Assembly (NCBI GenBank): GCA_937860195.1
Contig: CALMBN010000131.1
Span: 1-11,435 of the forward strand
Length of the DNA: 11,435 nucleotides
From: an uncultured Novosphingobium sp.
GTDB taxonomy: Bacteria > Pseudomonadota > Alphaproteobacteria > Sphingomonadales > Sphingomonadaceae
Direction: 5' to 3'
Position 1 is the stretch's first letter. Each line of letters begins with the position of its first letter. Shown piece by piece: positions 8,519 to 11,435 of this stretch. Under the pieces are notes generated by a model. The model worked only from the letters and a program-made list of their open reading frames with translations. It had not been told where the DNA came from and did not search any database. The translations under genes and the position numbers were made by a program.

Positions 8519-9511
8519 ATGAAGCGCGCATTCAAATGGCTTGGCGGATCGCTCTTGTTGGCCCTGATCGCCCTTTTCGTGATTGGCTACACGCCCGATA
8601 CCGACCCCGTCGCAATGCGCCTGAAATACGGCGGTCAGGAAGCCAAATTCGTCGACATCGGCGGCGGGCTGACCATGCATTACCGCGATGAGGGCAAGCG
8701 CGATGGGCCGGTGCTGGTACTGCTCCACGGTTCCAACGCCTCGCTCCACACGTGGGAGCCGTGGGTGGCGCGGCTGGTGTCCAAATACCGGATCATCTCG
8801 GTCGATCAGATCGGCCACGGGCTGACCGGACCAAACCCGACCGGGCAATATGACAGCGCCGCATTCGTCGGCACGCTGAATGCGGCGCTGACCAAGCTAG
8901 GGGTCACGCGCTTCGCGCTCGCCGGCAATTCGATGGGTGGCTATATCGCTTGGGAGTATGCGTTGGCCTATCCCGGCAAGCTGACCCATCTGGTGCTGAT
9001 CGACGCAGCAGGCCCGCCAGACGATCCCGACAAGGACCTGCCGATCGGTTTCCGGATCGCGCGCGCACCGGTGCTGGGGAAGATTGCATTGATCATCACA
9101 CCGCGTTCGGTGTTTGAAAGATCGCTGCACGGCTCGGTTTCCAATCAGGCGATTGTGACCCCGGCGGCGATCAACCGTTATTGGGAGCTCAACCGATTCC
9201 CCGGCAACCGCAAGGCCACAGGCGAGCGTTTTGCTCAATACGGCACGCGTGACACCAACACCGCCCGGCTTGGTGAAATCAGGATACCGACGCTGATCAT
9301 GTGGGGCGCGGAGGACAAGCTGATCCCGGTTAGTGGCGCGGACTGGTTTGCTGCGAAGATCCCCGGCTCGGTCAAGCTGGTCTATCCCGGCATCGGCCAT
9401 ATCCCGATGGAGGAGGCTCCTGACCGCTCTGCAGCCGATCTCGATAGCTTTCTTTCCAAGCCCTTCCCTTCGCCTGCCAAGCCGCCTAGCATCGCACCAG
9501 TAATTCCCTGA
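8519..9511 (+). CDS. Membrane-anchored alpha/beta hydrolase
   Basis: The 330-residue product starts with a short basic stretch and a hydrophobic segment (about 8-24, LGGSLLLALIALFVIG), likely an uncleaved anchor placing the enzyme in the periplasm. An alpha/beta-hydrolase domain follows. The oxyanion motif is LLHGSNASLHTW (His70-Gly71), the nucleophile elbow is GNSMGG with Ser138, the acid is Asp266 in MWGAEDKLIPV, and the base is His294 in GIGHIPMEEAP. The triad is complete, so it should be an active esterase, lipase or related hydrolase; the substrate cannot be told. The ATG at 8519 has GGAG 9 bases upstream. An open frame continues upstream to a TTG at 8420, but it runs through the repeat element and would bury the anchor, so it is rejected; ATG 8498 is a weaker alternative. 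It is followed after 20 bases by the lapA-like gene, suggesting an operon with lapA and pyrF. Confidence 0.88.
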   Translation: MKRAFKWLGGSLLLALIALFVIGYTPDTDPVAMRLKYGGQEAKFVDIGGGLTMHYRDEGKRDGPVLVLLHGSNASLHTWEPWVARLVSKYRIISVDQIGHGLTGPNPTGQYDSAAFVGTLNAALTKLGVTRFALAGNSMGGYIAWEYALAYPGKLTHLVLIDAAGPPDDPDKDLPIGFRIARAPVLGKIALIITPRSVFERSLHGSVSNQAIVTPAAINRYWELNRFPGNRKATGERFAQYGTRDTNTARLGEIRIPTLIMWGAEDKLIPVSGADWFAAKIPGSVKLVYPGIGHIPMEEAPDRSAADLDSFLSKPFPSPAKPPSIAPVIP

Positions 9512-9531
9512 CGGATTAGGAGGAAGCATCC

Positions 9532-9870
9532 ATGCAGCTTATCCGTACGCTCCTGCTGCTGCTCGTCACCATCGCACTGGTCGCGTTTATCGCAATCAAC
9601 TGGCAGACGGTGCCGCTCAATCTGTGGCCGCTGCAGGACAGCAACTACGTCCATCTTGAATGGCCGGTCGGGTTCATCGTGCTCGTTTCGATGATCGCCG
9701 GGTTCCTGCCAATGTGGCTGCTGCACAAAGGCGCGCGGTGGCGGCTCAACCGGCGGATCGGGTTCCTGGAGAACTCGATGAAGGCGTCCAGCCAATCGGA
9801 GCCCGCGCCGATTGCGACGAGCACACAGCTTGAAGCTGCCACGCAGGAACAACTGTCCAGCCAGCCATGA
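9532..9870 (+). CDS. LapA-family (DUF1049) small inner-membrane protein
   Basis: The 112-residue product has two hydrophobic segments, about 4-23 and 46-66, separated by NWQTVPLNLWPL, the characteristic loop of the LapA/DUF1049 family. A basic stretch (KGARWRLNRRI) follows the second segment, then a short Gln/Ser-rich tail. In E. coli, LapA (YciS) with LapB helps control LPS synthesis through LpxC turnover. Alphaproteobacterial members often occur without lapB next to them, as here, so the same role is only inferred. A strong AGGAGGA sits 7 bases before the ATG. Its stop overlaps the pyrF start (ATGA), so the two are translationally coupled. In E. coli the yciS-yciM (lapA-lapB) genes also sit directly upstream of pyrF, so the neighbourhood supports the family call. 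Confidence 0.85.
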   Translation: MQLIRTLLLLLVTIALVAFIAINWQTVPLNLWPLQDSNYVHLEWPVGFIVLVSMIAGFLPMWLLHKGARWRLNRRIGFLENSMKASSQSEPAPIATSTQLEAATQEQLSSQP

Positions 9871-10544
9871 ACACCAATCCGATCTACCTCGCGCTCGATT
9901 TTCCGCGCCTCGATACCGCCATCGAAGTGGCACAAAAGGCTCGCGCACATATCGGCGGGATCAAGCTTGGGCTCGAATTCTTTTGCGCCCACGGCCACCA
10001 CGGCGTGCTCGAAGTGCACAAGCTGGGCCTGCCGATTTTCCTCGATCTGAAACTGCACGATATTCCAAACACTGTCGCCGGGGCGATGCAGGCGATCCAT
10101 GTGCTGGAACCGGCCATCGTCACGGTTCACGCCGGCGGCGGACGGGCGATGATGGAGGATGCCAAGGCGGCGGCGGGCGAAAACTGCAAGGTCGTCGGGG
10201 TGACCCTGCTGACCAGTCTGGACGATAGCGATATGGCTGCAACCGGGATTTCCGGCACGCCGCACGATCAGGTCATGCGGCTGGCAGAGCTGGCGCGTGA
10301 GGCTGGCCTGGATGGGATCGTCTGTTCCGGGCACGAGGTTGCGGCGGTCCACGCGATGTGGCGCGATGGCTATCTGGTGGTGCCCGGCCTGCGCCCGGCC
10401 GATGGCACATTGGGCGATCAGAAACGCGCCGTGACCCCGCGCCAGGCCCGCGATGCCGGAGCCAGCGTGCTGGTAATCGGCCGACCGATTGCGCGGGCCG
10501 AAGATCCAGCGGCGGCGGCCCGGGCAATTGAGGCGACGCTTTAG
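9867..10544 (+). CDS. pyrF: Orotidine 5'-phosphate decarboxylase
   Basis: The 225-residue product converts OMP to UMP, the last step of de novo UMP synthesis, in the cytoplasm as a dimeric TIM barrel. Catalytic residues are visible: Asp11 (LALDFP), Lys33 (GGIKLGLEFF), and the Asp60-Lys62-Asp65 array in DLKLHDIPNT. The phosphate-binding features VHAGGG (87-92), PGLRP (173-177) and VIGRPI (203-208) are also present. Length and motifs fit the type-1 bacterial enzyme. The start codon overlaps the lapA stop in ATGA and no separate Shine-Dalgarno is needed. No other pyr gene is in the window. The SIMPL gene begins 54 bases downstream and may be co-transcribed. Confidence 0.97.
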   Translation: MNTNPIYLALDFPRLDTAIEVAQKARAHIGGIKLGLEFFCAHGHHGVLEVHKLGLPIFLDLKLHDIPNTVAGAMQAIHVLEPAIVTVHAGGGRAMMEDAKAAAGENCKVVGVTLLTSLDDSDMAATGISGTPHDQVMRLAELAREAGLDGIVCSGHEVAAVHAMWRDGYLVVPGLRPADGTLGDQKRAVTPRQARDAGASVLVIGRPIARAEDPAAAARAIEATL

Positions 10545-10598
10545 GTTCAGTTCCCGGCAAGGCGGTGCCGCCTAACCCGCGCGCAAAGGAGTACACTT

Positions 10599-11345
10599 AT
10601 GAAGTCGCTCAGGTTCGCCCTCGCTCCGCTCGCCCTCGCCCTCTCGCTTCCCGGAGCTGCCATGGCCCATTCGGACCAGCCCGCTATCGCCGCGACATCA
10701 ACGCTTCTGACGATCACGGCTGAGGGTAAATCGGTTCGCACACCAGACCTCGCGGTGTTCACTGCCGGGGTCGTCAGCGAAGGCAAGACCGCCGGCGAGG
10801 CCCTGACGGCCAATGCCGCCGCGATGATCAGGGTGATCGCAACGCTCAAGAAAGCCGGGATTGCCGACAAGGATATCCAGACCAGCCAGATCAACCTGAA
10901 CCCGGTATACGGGCAGCCGGTGATCGGCCCGAGCGGCCAGATGGTGCAGGAGCCGCGGATTGTCGGCTATCAGGCCAGCAACACCGTCACGATCCGCAGC
11001 CGCGACATCAAGGGCTTTGGCAAAGTGCTCGATGCGCTGGTTGCTTCAGGATCGAACCAGATCAATGGCCCTGCCTTCCAGATGTCCGATCCCCGCGCCG
11101 CAATGGACGAAGCGCGCGGCGATGCGATGAAGCAGGCCCGCGCCCGGGCCGAGCTTTACGCCAAGGCGTCTGGCCTGCGAGTAGTTCGGATTGTTTCGAT
11201 CAGCGAAGGCGGTGGCTATTCCCCGCCTCAGCCGGTCTATGCGATGGCTAAATCAGCTGATGCTTCGTCCGCCACGCCCATCGCTGCGGGTGAAGTTGAA
11301 GCGCAGGTCAGCGTGACGATTCAGTTCGAACTGGCACCGCAGTAG
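10599..11345 (+). CDS. Periplasmic SIMPL-domain (DUF541) protein
   Basis: The 248-residue product starts with a Sec signal peptide (MKSLRFALAPLALALSLPGAAMA, cleavage after residue 23) and is otherwise a single SIMPL domain (about 36-246). The domain opens with LTITAEGKSVRTPDLAVFTAGVV, continues through IQTSQINLNPVY and VGYQASNTVTIRSRDI, and closes with a beta-strand VSVTIQFELAP. Members include mouse SIMPL, E. coli YggE and the BP26/OMP28 antigen of Brucella. BP26 forms a channel-like oligomeric ring, and YggE has been tied to oxidative-stress tolerance; neither role can be assigned here. AAAGGAG lies 7 bases before the ATG. It could be read through from pyrF or have its own promoter in the 54-base gap, where I see no clear boxes. 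A strong palindrome follows its stop by 19 bases. Confidence 0.9.
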   Translation: MKSLRFALAPLALALSLPGAAMAHSDQPAIAATSTLLTITAEGKSVRTPDLAVFTAGVVSEGKTAGEALTANAAAMIRVIATLKKAGIADKDIQTSQINLNPVYGQPVIGPSGQMVQEPRIVGYQASNTVTIRSRDIKGFGKVLDALVASGSNQINGPAFQMSDPRAAMDEARGDAMKQARARAELYAKASGLRVVRIVSISEGGGYSPPQPVYAMAKSADASSATPIAAGEVEAQVSVTIQFELAPQ

Positions 11346-11364
11346 TTACAGTACGAGCCCTAAA

Positions 11365-11434
11365 GCCGTTCGTGTCGAGCGAAGTCGAGACACCCAAGCG
11401 CTGCGGTGTCTCGACTTCGCTCGACACGAACGGC
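11365..11434. repeat. Perfect 30-bp-stem palindrome after the SIMPL gene
   Basis: Bases 11365-11394 and 11405-11434 are exact reverse complements around a 10-base loop. The arms contain TCGAGCGAAGTCGA, which has short TCGA ends of its own. From memory, this sequence belongs to a family of intergenic palindromes found in many copies in sphingomonad genomes. Its position, 19 bases after the SIMPL stop, suits a terminator or bidirectional barrier. It has no U-run inside the window, and the window ends one base after it. Confidence 0.75.
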
Positions 11435-11435
11435 G

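Noticed and set aside
10560..10573. AGGCG/CGCCT mini-hairpin between pyrF and the SIMPL gene
   Set aside because: A five-pair stem in high-GC sequence is expected by chance and is followed by no U-run.

Overview
The window is high-GC (roughly 62-65% by eye) chromosomal DNA from an alphaproteobacterium, most likely a sphingomonad of the Erythrobacter/Altererythrobacter/Sphingomonas kind. That placement is inferred from three things: the flavour of the encoded proteins (long YdbH-like protein, LapA-family protein next to pyrF, Tat-exported GH125 enzyme), the codon use, and two intergenic palindromic repeats of types I recall from that order. I see no phage, insertion sequence, integron, CRISPR array, toxin-antitoxin pair or defence island. 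It reads as a core-genome stretch with nine protein genes, all intact except the first, which is cut by the window edge.

Layout from left to right. (1) A very long minus-strand gene, 1-3142, encodes an anchored periplasmic YdbH/AsmA-like protein; its C-terminus lies beyond the left edge. (2) Diverging from it, on the plus strand, are radC (JAMM-domain protein) and, four bases later, an NRDE/TANGO2-family gene; a hairpin overlaps the stop codon of the latter. (3) Converging on that pair is a minus-strand gene for a Tat-exported GH125 exo-alpha-mannosidase (4651-6096). (4) Diverging from the mannosidase is a VOC/glyoxalase-fold gene (6201-6887). (5) After a long hairpin and a C-rich leader comes purB (adenylosuccinate lyase, 7005-8318). 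(6) A 139-bp REP-like inverted-repeat element separates purB from an apparent transcription unit: membrane-anchored alpha/beta hydrolase, LapA-family protein, pyrF (OMP decarboxylase, overlapping lapA by 4 bases) and a periplasmic SIMPL (DUF541) protein. The window ends in a perfect 30-bp-stem palindrome that probably terminates this unit.

Two genes are nucleotide-biosynthetic (purB: SAICAR to AICAR and adenylosuccinate to AMP; pyrF: OMP to UMP). Three or four encode envelope or exported proteins (YdbH-like, LapA-like, SIMPL, GH125). They are not one pathway. The least ordinary items are non-coding: the purB leader (18-bp hairpin without a U-tract, a G-quadruplex-capable tract, and a hairpin covering the Shine-Dalgarno), the two palindromic repeat elements, and an operator-like inverted repeat between ydbH and radC. 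Within proteins, the YdbH-like protein has exactly four cysteines in the visible 1047 residues, arranged as two Gly-Cys...Cys-Pro pairs. I found no convincing evidence of a wholly new multi-gene system.
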